Positions 24,737 through 34,550 of a DNA stretch of 64,000 nt are shown here, piece after piece. Below the pieces are notes generated by a model. It worked only from the letters and a program-made list of their open reading frames with translations, was not told the origin of the DNA and did not search any database. Every line of letters starts with the position of its first letter. Positions within the stretch are counted from its first letter, which is position 1. Source of the DNA: Phyllobacterium myrsinacearum (GTDB taxonomy: Bacteria > Pseudomonadota > Alphaproteobacteria > Rhizobiales > Rhizobiaceae); contig NZ_JACGXN010000003.1 in the NCBI RefSeq assembly GCF_014138285.1, positions 434,001-498,000 on the forward strand, given 5' to 3'. The position numbers were made by a program, and so were the translations under genes.

Positions 24737-26059
24737 TCACTGGCACGCCGCCAGAACGCTATCCGCGATTTCCATGCAGCGTCCCATTGCACGCTCCAGA
24801 ATTTCCGGAGACGCACCCATGTCCTTCCCCTTATCTGGTGCATGCTGCAGGTGTTCGGCGAACGTGCAAAGCGCAAACGCTACAGCTTTCTGCTCTGCAG
24901 GATCAGGCATCAGCTCAGCGCAAATGCGCTTCCAATCGGGAAGATGATCGCGACCATCGTCACGCATCGTCGCCCATCGGGTAGAGCGAACGATACCCTC
25001 TTTGGCGAGCCGCATTGGTGCGAAATCAAAGAGCGGAGATAGACGAATCATGCCGTTCTGGTGCTTGCTGAGAGCCGAATTTCGGCCGTGATTGTCGGGA
25101 TTGCCGAGCGCCAGGTTGGCGATATCGCGTTTAAGGTATTCAACAATGTCCACGAAGGGATCAGCCGAAGACTGGCGCAGAACGTCGATATAGGCCTCAT
25201 GTGTGCCGACATGGCCGAAATCGGCAACGCCGATCGCGGACACGAGGCTTTCCTGGCCCAGCCGGACGGCTCCGCCGCCTTCGCTCTTCTTCCGGTCGAA
25301 GCGGGGAATGATCAGGACGCCTTCGGCATAGGTCGACGGTTCGCTGACCTTCAGACCGATCTCTTGAGCGATCCGCGAATAGAGGGCTTCGCCTTCGAGA
25401 ATCAGGCGGTCCACGGGCTCATTGCTGCGTACCAGCTTGACGATGACGTGGCGCACAGCCTCATCGTCGGTCACGAAGCTGTCAGGATAATAGAGCCCGT
25501 CATTCGCCTGGGTCATAGAGACCTTCGGCCATTCTCCTTGCAGGCCGCCGGAGCCGGAGGCAAGCATTCCAAAGCGATCGGCGACTTCCATGAAGCGATC
25601 CGACCGCTCAAGGATTTCCGCTTCTGTAACCCCTTGGCGCTGTACACCACGCAGCCGTTCCGTTTCGGCCTCTTCCGCTTCTTTGATCCGGATATTGCCT
25701 ATGCCGCCCGTCGCCGATCGCAGAAGCAGCGGGAGATCGGAAGCGCGAGAGCCTTCAGCGAGCCCGAGGTGGTCGGCAAGCTTTCGCCTTGCATGTCCCT
25801 GGGGCATAAGATCCAAGAGGAACGGAGGCCAGTTGCGGCTATATCGATTTTCGAGATCAACGGGATAACGGACTGACAAGGCGCGATGGTCGCGGACCGT
25901 CTTTCCGGCCGCAAACTCCGCCGATGCCACAGTGACGAAATAGTCGAGATCGTAATCGGTGATGGACGCGCCCTGGAAGCCGGCCACGTCGTCCTTGAGT
26001 TCTAGCGTCGCGGCGTGATGCCACTCACCATTAAAATGGATTTGGAGCGTGAGGCGCAT
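24737..26059 (-). CDS. hipA: HipA-family kinase toxin
   Basis: 440 residues, the length of E. coli HipA. Landmarks: N-terminal HipA fold (RYPVDLENRYSRNWPPFLLD), the ATP-binding strand VRHVIVKLVRSNEP, GVLIIPRFDRK, catalytic loop IANLALGNPDNHGRNSAL and metal loop LSPLFDFAPM. The ATG at 26059 overlaps one arm of a 9-bp inverted repeat (operator). It is followed by its HTH partner. Not closely similar to the other HipA here, so this is not a recent duplication. Confidence 0.9.
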   Translation of the reverse strand: MRLTLQIHFNGEWHHAATLELKDDVAGFQGASITDYDLDYFVTVASAEFAAGKTVRDHRALSVRYPVDLENRYSRNWPPFLLDLMPQGHARRKLADHLGLAEGSRASDLPLLLRSATGGIGNIRIKEAEEAETERLRGVQRQGVTEAEILERSDRFMEVADRFGMLASGSGGLQGEWPKVSMTQANDGLYYPDSFVTDDEAVRHVIVKLVRSNEPVDRLILEGEALYSRIAQEIGLKVSEPSTYAEGVLIIPRFDRKKSEGGGAVRLGQESLVSAIGVADFGHVGTHEAYIDVLRQSSADPFVDIVEYLKRDIANLALGNPDNHGRNSALSKHQNGMIRLSPLFDFAPMRLAKEGIVRSTRWATMRDDGRDHLPDWKRICAELMPDPAEQKAVAFALCTFAEHLQHAPDKGKDMGASPEILERAMGRCMEIADSVLAACQ

Positions 26060-26088
26060 TAATTGACCCTTTTAATGGATCAATTAAT
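26058..26088 (-). promoter_or_regulatory. Candidate operator of the HipA/HTH module
   Basis: Inverted repeat attaattga / tcaattaat with a 13-bp spacer; the gene-proximal arm includes the hipA start codon. This is where an XRE antitoxin-kinase complex would autoregulate. Confidence 0.55.
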
Positions 26089-26101
26089 GCATTTTTTTAA
26101 G

Positions 26102-26131
26102 TTATTCAACCCATCAAAGTGGGTTGAATAA
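26102..26131. repeat. Perfect 11-bp inverted repeat
   Basis: ttattcaaccc / gggttgaataa with an 8-bp spacer, followed by tttt on the plus strand. It could be a second operator upstream of the HipA gene or a rho-independent terminator for plus-strand transcripts. Confidence 0.5.
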
Positions 26132-26694
26132 TTTTCGTCAGAATCGCCAGCTACCGAAACGGCGGAGTGTCGCACTGCGCTTTACCATGAGACAGCATTT
26201 GAGGTCTTTTGACGTCATTTCAACACGTTAGCGTTGTAGTTAAAATGAGATGCTCTAGTTAAACTGAGATTTTTAGACTCGTAGTGTACTTAAATTGTGA
26301 TTTCTGTTCTATCATATTCCCATTCACGCGGCGACCCGTCGATAAAGTTGAATTATCCATTTAATGTTTAAGTTCAGAGGTTTAACACAGATGAACCAGT
26401 CTCCATTTTGCAGCAGATCTGAGATTCTTGACCGATAAGTCTGATGTTTAACTACAACAACGTTGATCCAATGCCGCATTCTTACGGTTAAGTACAATGC
26501 GACACCCGGATCTCTTTGCAATCAACGAGAAGGTGACACCAGAGACGTTTCTACTTTGCAGAAACAGGACACTTTAACTTTGAGGCGCCACAACGTGTTC
26601 ACAGTACGGATTTTCATGGAACCGGCCGGCCCTCTCCCCAATCGACGCCATCCCGATTGCTCTAGATGAAGCCATATGAATACGTTCGGCGAGT
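26132..26694. other. Intergenic A+T-rich region with degenerate repeats
   Basis: Three related short motifs follow each other (gttaaaatgagatgct, gttaaactgagattttt, cttaaattgtgatttct, about 26237-26305), resembling the multiple end repeats of some IS21-type elements. No transposase is present. Otherwise nothing recognised. Confidence 0.35.
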
Positions 26695-27585
26695 TTAAAT
26701 ACTGTTCGCCCGCGAGCCACCTGCCAACTTTCTGTAGCTGGACGGTGTCAGGCCGCATTCCCGTTTAAAATGCCGGTTAAAGTTGGATATATTCTTGTAA
26801 CCGACGTTGAAACAGATCGACGTGATCGGCTCACTTTGCTCATTGATCATGTTGCAGGCCCTGCCAATACGCAGTTTGTGAACATAATCGATAAAATTTT
26901 TGCCCGTGGTTTTCTTGAAATAACGTGAAAAGGTTGACGGTGTCATTTCTGCGAGATCTGCCGCAATCGACATTCGCACATCGTCATTGATATTGCCGAG
27001 AATATAGGCTGTGACGCGCTGCATGATGGCAGCGCTGCTGGCATCGAGATTGGGGGCATAATCATGGCTGGAGAGAACGATTTTCTCGTCAGTTTCGGCC
27101 ATCAGCGAGATCAGTTCGAAGAAGAGTGCCAAGCGCTGCAAACCCTGCACTTCACCTATCCGCCGCATCAGATCAATGCCCTGCTCTTCGGCACTGCCGT
27201 AAAACTGCAAGCCCCGTAAAGCCTGCTCCAGAAGCAAGCGTGGGGCAGCCATCTCAGGCATGATGCCTGCTGCCTGTGCAAAGATTTGCGGATCGAACTG
27301 CAGGACGATATCGCGCCCAGACAGGATTTCATTGCCGAAATTTGTACTAACCCATTCGTGTGGAAGATTGGAACCGACAAGGCACAGATTGCCGGGCTGG
27401 AAATCACCGATATAGTCGCCGACAAATGCCGTCCCGCTTGATTGCGTGATGAGGTGGATTTCATATTCCGGATGATAGTTCCAACAGGCAAGCCGATAGG
27501 GATAATCATGCGTAAACCAGCGGAATGATTGTCCAGGATCACAAAGGATGTGTTCCAGCTCAGCACTTTTTGCAGCTCCGATCAC
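26695..27585 (-). CDS. AraC-family regulator
   Basis: 296 residues from a GTG start with a gggagaag ribosome site. N-terminal cupin-like effector domain (HPEYEIHLITQSSGTAFVGD, LVGSNLPHEW) and two C-terminal HTH motifs (MSIAADLAEMTPSTFSRYFK; ITSICFNVGYKNISNFNRHF). Lies 25 bases after the MalK-type gene in the polyol operon, so it probably regulates polyol uptake in response to the substrate. Confidence 0.93.
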   Translation of the reverse strand: MIGAAKSAELEHILCDPGQSFRWFTHDYPYRLACWNYHPEYEIHLITQSSGTAFVGDYIGDFQPGNLCLVGSNLPHEWVSTNFGNEILSGRDIVLQFDPQIFAQAAGIMPEMAAPRLLLEQALRGLQFYGSAEEQGIDLMRRIGEVQGLQRLALFFELISLMAETDEKIVLSSHDYAPNLDASSAAIMQRVTAYILGNINDDVRMSIAADLAEMTPSTFSRYFKKTTGKNFIDYVHKLRIGRACNMINEQSEPITSICFNVGYKNISNFNRHFKRECGLTPSSYRKLAGGSRANSI

Positions 27586-27610
27586 ACCCGCTTCTCCCTC
27601 ATCTGACCTA

Positions 27611-28705
27611 TTAGGACGGCTTGCAGATCAATGACAGCTCGCTCTCCCGGTCAAAGATATGAATATGCTTTTCATTGACCGTCAACCGGCAAGACTGCTT
27701 GATTTGCGGAGACGTACCGGCATCCAGCAGCGCACCGATTTCCACTGTCCCGAGAGCAAAATTGACCAGCGTCTCATTCCCCAGATACTCGATGAGATCG
27801 ACGACACCTGCAATGATATTGTTATCGCGGTTTTCGCCAGCAGGTTCGAGATGTGCTGGCCGGATACCCACAGTGACAGTTTGTCCGGCCTGCAGATCGT
27901 ACCGGACCTTTTGCACGACCAGCCGCGTTTCGCCACTCGTCAGAACGAAATTCCCGCCCTGCGATGAAACAACCATATCGATGAAATTCATCGAGGGCGT
28001 CCCAATGAAACTGGCAACAAATTTGGTGCGCGGATTCTCATAGATTTCCTTCGGGGTACCGAGTTGTTCGATGCGCCCGTCTTTCAGAAGCACGATACGG
28101 TCCGCCAGCGTCATCGCCTCCAGCTGATCATGCGTTACGTAGACAGTCGTCGTCTTCAGGGATTGATGCAAACGGGCAATTTCCACACGCATATGGTTGC
28201 GCAACTTGGCATCAAGATTGGACAGCGGTTCGTCGAACAGAAAAACTGCAGGTGTCTTGATCATGGCGCGGGCGATAGCCACCCGTTGCTGCTGACCACC
28301 CGACAGGGCTGCGGGTTTGCGCTCGAGATAAGTTTCGAGACCAAGCATTGAAGCGACGTCCCTCACCCGGCGGGCGATTTCCGCTTTGGCAACCTTCAGA
28401 CGTTTAAGACCAAACGCAATATTGTCGAAAACAGTCATATGCGGATAAAGCGCGTAGTTCTGAAACACCATGGCGATGTCGCGATCACGCGGCGGCAGAT
28501 CATTCACAACCTTGCCGGCGATGGTCAACTCACCGTCGGAAATTTCCTCCAATCCGGCCAGCATGCGCAGGATGGTGGATTTTCCGCAACCGGAAGGCCC
28601 GAGGAATACCACGAACTCGTTTTCCCGTACCGAAAGATCAAATTTGTGCACGACCTGATGATTGCCGTAGCGCTTGGTTATTTCCTTGCAAACGATCGCA
28701 GCCAT
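27611..28705 (-). CDS. Sugar/polyol ABC transporter ATPase, UgpC/MalK type
   Basis: 364 residues. Walker A GPSGCGKS, signature LSGGQQQR, Walker B VFLFDEPLSNLDAKLR, switch His in YVTHDQLEAM, and a C-terminal TOBE regulatory domain (VGIRPAHLEP, GNETLVNFALG). It serves the two MalF/MalG-type permeases upstream. One-base overlap with the dehydrogenase stop. Confidence 0.95.
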   Translation of the reverse strand: MAAIVCKEITKRYGNHQVVHKFDLSVRENEFVVFLGPSGCGKSTILRMLAGLEEISDGELTIAGKVVNDLPPRDRDIAMVFQNYALYPHMTVFDNIAFGLKRLKVAKAEIARRVRDVASMLGLETYLERKPAALSGGQQQRVAIARAMIKTPAVFLFDEPLSNLDAKLRNHMRVEIARLHQSLKTTTVYVTHDQLEAMTLADRIVLLKDGRIEQLGTPKEIYENPRTKFVASFIGTPSMNFIDMVVSSQGGNFVLTSGETRLVVQKVRYDLQAGQTVTVGIRPAHLEPAGENRDNNIIAGVVDLIEYLGNETLVNFALGTVEIGALLDAGTSPQIKQSCRLTVNEKHIHIFDRESELSLICKPS

Positions 28706-29751
28706 CAGCGTGCATCCTTCCCGAGACGTATCTGCAGTTTTATGTCGCGCGGACGTCCTTCTGCCGCCCGTTCGAATGCTTGCACGCTGTCCCCGAATGC
28801 GTAGGTTTCGGTGATGAGCGGCTTCAGATCCACTTTGCCTGAGGCGACGAGCGCCAGCGCGCGATCATAGACATTGGCATAGCGGAACACGGTCTCGATA
28901 CGCACTTCTCTCAATTGCGCCGATACAATATCAAGGCTAACCGGTTCCACCGGCATGCCGACAAAAACTGCCGTTCCTCCCGGGCGAATGAACTCAAAAA
29001 TACCGTTGAATGCACTCGGGTGGCCGCTTGCCTCAAAGACGATATCGACGCCCCACTTGTCCGTACAGAGGCCAACAAAGGCACCCAGATCGTCCTCACG
29101 GCTGTTGATTGCAACAATACCGTCGTAGGAGGCAGCAATTGCCAGCTTTTGGTCCTGGATATCGGAAATGATGACGGTGCTACATCCGCCTGCAAGAGCG
29201 GCGAGCGCAACCATGATGCCGATTGGCCCTGCACCGATGACCAGGGCAACATCCCCGGGCGTCACCCGCGCTTTGGTCACCGCCTGCATGCCAACGGCAA
29301 AAGGCTCGATCATCGCACCTTCGGCGAAGCTGACATTATCCGGCAGTTTGAACGTCAGATTGGCGGGGTGAATAACGAGTGGCGTGAGGCAGCCATGCAC
29401 GGGCGGCGTGGCCCAGAACACCACCTCCGGATCAAGGTTGTACAGGCCGAGCCGTGTCGCCCGCGACTTGTCATTGGCTATTCCAGGTTCCACGCACACC
29501 CGGTCACCCGGCTTGAGATGACGTACATTCGTGCCGGTTTCCACGACAACACCGGATGCTTCATGCCCCAGCACCATCGGCTGTTCCACCACGTAGGGTC
29601 CGATACGGCCGTGAGTGTAATAATGCACATCGCTTCCACAAATACCAACGGTTTCAATGGCAATCTTCACATCATCCGGCCTCAGATCGAGCGGAAGTTC
29701 GATATCGCGCAGCGATAAATGACGGGTCTTTTCCAGAACAAGAGCCTTCAT
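28705..29751 (-). CDS. Zn-dependent polyol dehydrogenase (xylitol/sorbitol type)
   Basis: 348 residues of the medium-chain dehydrogenase family: catalytic zinc Cys in [18 protein letters not shown], Rossmann motif [13 protein letters not shown] and C-terminal DIKLQIRL. The usual four-cysteine structural zinc site seems degenerate, since the loop reads [20 protein letters not shown], as in polyol dehydrogenases that lack that zinc. It would oxidise xylitol, sorbitol or a related alditol with NAD. The ATG at 29751 is preferred because the preceding residues are not family-like. Confidence 0.9.
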   Translation of the reverse strand: MKALVLEKTRHLSLRDIELPLDLRPDDVKIAIETVGICGSDVHYYTHGRIGPYVVEQPMVLGHEASGVVVETGTNVRHLKPGDRVCVEPGIANDKSRATRLGLYNLDPEVVFWATPPVHGCLTPLVIHPANLTFKLPDNVSFAEGAMIEPFAVGMQAVTKARVTPGDVALVIGAGPIGIMVALAALAGGCSTVIISDIQDQKLAIAASYDGIVAINSREDDLGAFVGLCTDKWGVDIVFEASGHPSAFNGIFEFIRPGGTAVFVGMPVEPVSLDIVSAQLREVRIETVFRYANVYDRALALVASGKVDLKPLITETYAFGDSVQAFERAAEGRPRDIKLQIRLGKDAR

Positions 29752-29756
29752 GCCCC

Positions 29757-30572
29757 TTAGTCCTTTTTCTTGAGTGCTGAATTGATGAACCCGCTCATGA
29801 CGCCAACAAAAATCAGGGGTGGCAAGGAGAGGACAATGACCGAAGCATTGAGAATGCCCCATGGCACATTGCGTCCAAGCAGGGTGAATTCCGAAGCAAT
29901 GATCGGCAGGGTCTTGGCATCGGATGTGGTGAGCATCAGCGCGATGAGAAATTCATTCCATACCAGAATGAAGCTGAAGATCACTGCACCGATCAACGAC
30001 TTTGCGGCCACGGGAAGAGCTACTTTGAAGAATACGGCATAGGGACCGTAGCCATCGACAATTGCTGCTTCTTCGATCTCCCTTGGCACCCGGCTGAAAG
30101 CCGGAATGGAAAGCCAGATGATCGTTGACATGGTGAGAAGCGTATAGGTGATAATCAATGCTGTTCGGGTGTCGTAAAGTCCCAAATCCAGCCAGATGGC
30201 GATAAGCGGTATTGCAACCGCCACAGGCGGCAGGAAACGCAGTGACAGGACAAAGAACTGGATGTCGTCTGAAAAGCGGTTGGGATAACGCGCAACCGCA
30301 TAGGCCGCAGGAATGCCAAGCGCTGCCCCGATCAAGACTGACGAGCCCGCAATGACAATCGAATTGATCAGCCCGTGCTGGACGTTTTCACGTCCCAACA
30401 CATAGATGTAATTATCGAGCGTTGGTGTGAAGAAAAACTTGGGCGTCGTCGAAACAATATCGACCAACTGCTTGAACGAGTTCAGGAATACCCAGAAAAT
30501 CGGGAAAACGGCGATGATAACGAGGCCGGCGAGCACGAGCTTCGATACCGGTGATTTTGACTTTACTGCCAT
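29757..30572 (-). CDS. Sugar/polyol ABC permease, MalG type
   Basis: 271 residues, six helices (first [19 protein letters not shown]). EAA loop at [20 protein letters not shown]. The start at 30572 (MAVKSKSP) overlaps the MalF-type stop by 10 bases, so coupling is likely. Five bases separate its stop from the dehydrogenase start. Confidence 0.93.
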   Translation of the reverse strand: MAVKSKSPVSKLVLAGLVIIAVFPIFWVFLNSFKQLVDIVSTTPKFFFTPTLDNYIYVLGRENVQHGLINSIVIAGSSVLIGAALGIPAAYAVARYPNRFSDDIQFFVLSLRFLPPVAVAIPLIAIWLDLGLYDTRTALIITYTLLTMSTIIWLSIPAFSRVPREIEEAAIVDGYGPYAVFFKVALPVAAKSLIGAVIFSFILVWNEFLIALMLTTSDAKTLPIIASEFTLLGRNVPWGILNASVIVLSLPPLIFVGVMSGFINSALKKKD

Positions 30573-31432
30573 TTGCGCACCCATTTCCACAGAACGGTGA
30601 AAGCAATGATCGTGGCCACCATCATCAGCACAGCCATGCTGGAGGCATAGGAGATCTTGCCGGCTTCGACGAAGCCTTGCGAAAAGGCGTACATGTCGAG
30701 CGTTTCCGTCGCGATGCCCGGACCACCGCGGGTCATGACATAGATAAGGTCGAAAGCTCGCAGTGACTCGACCATCTTGACGAAGACGAGACTGATCAGC
30801 GGCGCGCCAAGCATGGGAATGCCGATATAAAAATGCACTTCCCAGGTTTTTGCATTGTCAAGCCGCGCTGCTTCAAACGGCTGCGGCGGCAGCGTTTGAA
30901 GCAGTTTCAGAATGATCACTGAAAAGAACAGTCCCCACTGCCACACATCGACAACCGCAACCGATGCCAGCGCGGTTGCAGGCAGAGACAGAAAATCAAT
31001 GGGTGCGCCCGTCAGCAGTTTGATGGGATAATTGATCAGGCCAAACAGCGGATTGAACATGAATTTCCATACGAATGCCGCCGATACACGCGGCAGCATC
31101 ACCGGAATAATGAACAGGATGGAAATGAGGTTTTGCATGCGCGGTGACGCTCTCTCGAAGAGGAAGATCGCCAACAACACTGCAACCAGCATGGTGGCAG
31201 TGACCGTTACCACTTCCCAGATCACCGATATCCATATGGCATTGATGAAACGCCGGTCACCGAACAGATCGATGAAGTTGGACAACCAGACATAGCTGCT
31301 GTTCGGGAAACTCAATTCCCGGTTTTGCAAGGCGATGTTCACCGCAGCGATAGTCGGCACAAACGCCAATATGGCGAGCACGATCAAGGGCGGTATGAGA
31401 AAAACCGCGGGAAGACTTGTTTTCCGTTTCAT
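30563..31432 (-). CDS. Sugar/polyol ABC permease, MalF type
   Basis: 289 residues starting MKRKTSLPAVFLIPP. Hydrophobic first helix, EAA loop QPFEAARLDNAKTWEVHFYI, and YVMTRGGPGIATETLDMYAF near the C-terminus. An upstream TTG at 31456 is open but less likely. Heterodimer partner of the MalG-type subunit. Confidence 0.93.
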   Translation of the reverse strand: MKRKTSLPAVFLIPPLIVLAILAFVPTIAAVNIALQNRELSFPNSSYVWLSNFIDLFGDRRFINAIWISVIWEVVTVTATMLVAVLLAIFLFERASPRMQNLISILFIIPVMLPRVSAAFVWKFMFNPLFGLINYPIKLLTGAPIDFLSLPATALASVAVVDVWQWGLFFSVIILKLLQTLPPQPFEAARLDNAKTWEVHFYIGIPMLGAPLISLVFVKMVESLRAFDLIYVMTRGGPGIATETLDMYAFSQGFVEAGKISYASSMAVLMMVATIIAFTVLWKWVRKWQ

Positions 31433-31469
31433 TCCGGCAATCCAATATTTAAACAATTGGTTGGAGGGC

Positions 31470-31531
31470 CTGGGGCTTCACACGGGTGATGATGCAAAGC
31501 CCCAGACAGCACGGCGGGGGGACGTCGCCGT
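31470..31531 (-). promoter_or_regulatory. Tandem intercistronic hairpins after the binding-protein gene
   Basis: Two hairpins: ctggggctt / aagccccag (9 bp perfect, 31470-31505) and acggcg / cgccgt (31511-31531). They separate the solute-binding-protein gene from the permeases and would protect the 5' mRNA, giving more binding protein than permease. Confidence 0.6.
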
Positions 31532-31534
31532 GTT

Positions 31535-32800
31535 TCAGCGGCGGGCGATCAGCTTGTTGGCGTAGGCTTCAAGCTCATCAAGACCACCCTTGATGTCGGT
31601 GCGCGTGCCGGTGATCAGCTCTTCCAGGATAATACCCCAGCGATCACCAAGATCAGGCCAGTCGGCGTTGACCCAGAAATTGACATCCGTGTACTGCGCT
31701 GTTTCATTCAGCGCGCTGCCTATTTCCGCGCCGTATTTCTTTTTGAATGCATCGCTATTGATGACACTGGTGCGGTTGATATCGCCGAAAATGCCCTGCT
31801 CCAGCCGCCGCTCTTCATTTTGCTTGGATGTCGCCCAGGCGATGAAGGTGCCTGCGCACTTCCTTGCCGCCTCATCCGCATTGGCCTTTGCCCCAATGGC
31901 GAGGCCGTGGCCGTAGCCGCCGCCAACCAACGGACGCGGTGGAACAGTATAGCCCACCTTGCCCGCAACGGACGATTGCTTCGGATCTTCCGTCTGTCCC
32001 GCCAGCGGGCTCGACTCTATGATCATAGCCACGTTGCCGGAGTTGAATGCTTCAGTGACTTCCGTCCAACTCCCTGTCTGCGTGCCGGGCGCTGAATATT
32101 TGAAGAGCCGCAGATAGGTCTCCGTGGCCTTCATGGCGGCATCAGAGTTGAATGCGGGTTTGCCATCGACAAACCATTGTCCGCCGAACGCCTTGAAATA
32201 GGTCATCCAGCGCCAGACATTAGCGCCCGACCCGCGACCGCCGCGCAAGGCGGTGCCATAAAACCCCTTGGCCGGATCATTCAGCTTGGCAAGCGCCGCT
32301 TCGTATTCCTCCAATGTCTTGGGCGGTGTCATTCCGGCTGCTTGCAGAACGTCCTTGCGATAGTAGAGCAGATCACCGCCACCTTGGACCGGTGCGAAAT
32401 ATGCAACACCATTGTAGCTGGCAACCTTTTTGCGCCCCGCATCGAAATCGTCAAAGTTGACATCTGAGGGATAGTAATCGAGCAGCGGCACGATCCATTT
32501 TGATTCCGCAAAGAGTGCGACATTGGCTTCGTCAATGTAATAGACATTGTACTTGCCCGTCGTCGCTGCTTCCGCCCGGGATTTGGCACGGCGGTCGTTC
32601 TCATTCAGATAATCAAATTCGAATGATGCGCCCGAAAGCTTCTTGAATTCATCCTTGTAACTTTCAAGCAGGGTGAGACTGTCGCGTGGCTGTGCCAGAA
32701 CCCGTACAGTGCTGGAGCAGATTTGCGCATTGGCAGAATTTGCAAAAATGAGCAGAGTGGCGCCGCCCAAAAGCGCAGCATAATAAGACTTAACTAGCAT
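31535..32800 (-). CDS. ABC transporter solute-binding protein, family 1 (polyol type)
   Basis: 421 residues with a signal peptide (MLVKSYYAALLGGATLLIFA, cleavage after ANA). The ATG at 32800 follows gggaggaatacca. Mature part has the family-1 blocks GVAYFAPVQGGGDLLYYRKD and YGTALRGGRGSGANVWRWMT. Orthologous systems with a linked polyol dehydrogenase import mannitol, sorbitol or xylitol; the exact ligand is inference. Confidence 0.93.
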   Translation of the reverse strand: MLVKSYYAALLGGATLLIFANSANAQICSSTVRVLAQPRDSLTLLESYKDEFKKLSGASFEFDYLNENDRRAKSRAEAATTGKYNVYYIDEANVALFAESKWIVPLLDYYPSDVNFDDFDAGRKKVASYNGVAYFAPVQGGGDLLYYRKDVLQAAGMTPPKTLEEYEAALAKLNDPAKGFYGTALRGGRGSGANVWRWMTYFKAFGGQWFVDGKPAFNSDAAMKATETYLRLFKYSAPGTQTGSWTEVTEAFNSGNVAMIIESSPLAGQTEDPKQSSVAGKVGYTVPPRPLVGGGYGHGLAIGAKANADEAARKCAGTFIAWATSKQNEERRLEQGIFGDINRTSVINSDAFKKKYGAEIGSALNETAQYTDVNFWVNADWPDLGDRWGIILEELITGTRTDIKGGLDELEAYANKLIARR

Positions 32801-33135
32801 TGGTATTCCTCCCAAAATCCTTATTTCCAAGGATATGGCAGGTGTTTCTCCTCTCACCTGCTCAATCCGGACGCGAAAATTGACAGGGAAAAAGCGGAGC
32901 TGATAGCAGCAAATTTTCAAGAAACTTGTACGATTTTGCAGTTTTAGATTGTCAATCTTACGCACGCGTCGGCCCAAACGGTTCTTCCCCAATTTCTGTG
33001 GTTAACAGAGTGTTAGCGCCGAGATTGCTAACCAAGACGTTGATTGGAGTTTTGGACACGGCCAAGCTCAGTTTCTAGCGGGAGAGCTATGAACCCCTAA
33101 AGAAACGTACTGTCTAAACAGGGGCGTACCACCTT
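32801..33135. other. Intergenic region upstream of the polyol operon
   Basis: Should hold the polyol operon promoter on the minus strand. A TTGACA occurs (complement near 32950) but its -10 partner is weak, so no promoter is called. No gene seen. Confidence 0.4.
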
Positions 33136-33246
33136 TGTATAACTTCGGAAGTCATGAAAAATAGATTGGTTGTACGTGCCGCAGATGCTTTGAAAAGCTT
33201 CGTTTGAAAATGCCCATAAGGGCCGATTTTCACCGATTTCGATTGT
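33136..33246 (+). repeat. Dispersed repeat A, full-length copy with 3' hairpin
   Basis: About 110 bases containing cggaagtcatgaaaaatagat, ttgtacgtgccgc and a hairpin gaaaat-gccc / gggc-attttc (33205-33232). The best-paired copy of the family; aligned along its length with 57491-57606. Confidence 0.68.
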
Positions 33247-33609
33247 AGCGCAGATGTCTACAATACCCACGAAAGCTTGTAGTGAAATAACTATCCAATG
33301 GATTGCGTTACATTGAGTATCTTAGCGCTCGGGATACAGAGTGATACGGAGCAATTTCTGATGGTCAAGTTTGTGAGGCGAGTGCGTTCACGCTGAACTC
33401 ACCTCGCATGTTTTCCAACCTGCGTATAAGGAGCGCGCCAGTGCATTGGAAAAAGCTACCCGCTACTTACGAGTGCTGCACGCGATAGGGGTTCTACCAA
33501 CGGGCGCAGGCTTGGCGCCCGCATAGTGCATGAATGAGACCCTATAAGGGCACCTTGAAATAGGTCCACCCTCAGTGTATATGTTAATGTATATGCAAAG
33601 GAGATCGGG

Positions 33610-33873
33610 ATGCCACAACACTTTGAGCAAGAGCCTCCACGTGAAGCCAAGCTTTTTCGCAACAACAAGAGCCAAGCCGTGCGTATCCCTGCCGACTTCG
33701 AGCTTCCCGGTGACCGGGTGATGATTCGCAGGGAAGGCGATCGGCTCATCCTTGAGCCGGTACACCGGGAGAACCTGCTGGAAGTTCTCGCAAAGCTGGA
33801 GCCGCTCGCGCCGGAAGATCAGTTTCCAGATATTGACGATACCCTGTTGCCGCTTAGGGATATCGTCCTTTGA
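33610..33873 (+). CDS. vapB: VapB-type antitoxin
   Basis: 87 residues. N-terminal AbrB-like segment AKLFRNNKSQAVRIPADFEL and GDRVMIRREGDRLILEP, typical of VapB/MazE-type swapped-hairpin antitoxins. Ribosome site aaggagatcggg. Upstream, tgtatatg occurs twice 6 bases apart (33576-33595), a likely operator. The stop overlaps the toxin start. Confidence 0.9.
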   Translation: MPQHFEQEPPREAKLFRNNKSQAVRIPADFELPGDRVMIRREGDRLILEPVHRENLLEVLAKLEPLAPEDQFPDIDDTLLPLRDIVL

Positions 33874-34274
33874 AGAACCTCTACATGCTTGACACCAACA
33901 TCGTTTCCGAGTTGGCCCGTAACCCGCACGGTGCTGTCACCAGGCGCATTGCGGAAGTTGGGCCAGACGCAATCTGCATAAGTATCATCACCGCCGCAGA
34001 ACTACGTTACGGTTGTGCCAAGAAGGGATCACCGAGACTGCTTGCTCAGATCGAGGCAATCATTGGCAGCCTGCAGGTACTCGCGTTTGACGTGCCCGCT
34101 GACGCTCAATACGGAAGCATCCGTGCTGAGCTGGAAGCCGCTGGAAAGCCGATCGGCCCTAATGACCTTTTCATAGCGGCTCATGCCTATGCACAAGGAG
34201 CTGTTCTGGTGACGGCCAATACGGGAGAGTTCACGCGCATCCGGACGCTGCGGGTCGAGAATTGGCTGAACTAG
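33870..34274 (+). CDS. vapC: VapC-type PIN-domain toxin
   Basis: 134 residues, full length, with all acidic blocks: MLDTNIVSEL, IITAAELRYG, PIGPNDLFIAAHAYA and TANTGEF. PIN ribonucleases cut tRNA or rRNA. The TTG start at 33870 overlaps the vapB stop (TTGA); an ATG at 33885 is the alternative. The only intact vapBC of three in this window. Confidence 0.92.
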   Translation: MKNLYMLDTNIVSELARNPHGAVTRRIAEVGPDAICISIITAAELRYGCAKKGSPRLLAQIEAIIGSLQVLAFDVPADAQYGSIRAELEAAGKPIGPNDLFIAAHAYAQGAVLVTANTGEFTRIRTLRVENWLN

Positions 34275-34378
34275 GGCAAGTAGTAACGGCCACGCAGTAA
34301 GAGCGTTCGGAGAAGCCAAAAAGCCGAGATATTGTTGCGACCGCATGATGTACGACCGGAATTAAGTCTGTAAATTCA

Positions 34379-34410
34379 TGGGGCGGCGACAAGAACTGTT
34401 CCAAATCATA
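34379..34410. repeat. Solo copy of the IS1111-type end repeat
   Basis: tggggcggcgacaagaactg continuing ttccaaatcata matches the MITE-like ends at 22284 and 22465. No partner end within the next kilobase. Confidence 0.5.
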
Positions 34411-34550
34411 GTGGACGCTTAATGTCCCTGAGAAGAGGCTTGGCAGATGACCGACGCGGTACTTTTGCCATGTGAACATTTCACGCGAAAAAGGTAAATG
34501 AGTCTAGCCTTGTCTTATGACTTTCCAGTCCGTTTGGTCCAGTAAGAGAT

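Noticed and set aside
28915-29718. Plus-strand frame of 267 codons opposite the polyol dehydrogenase
   Set aside because: Shadow; composition unlike a folded protein.
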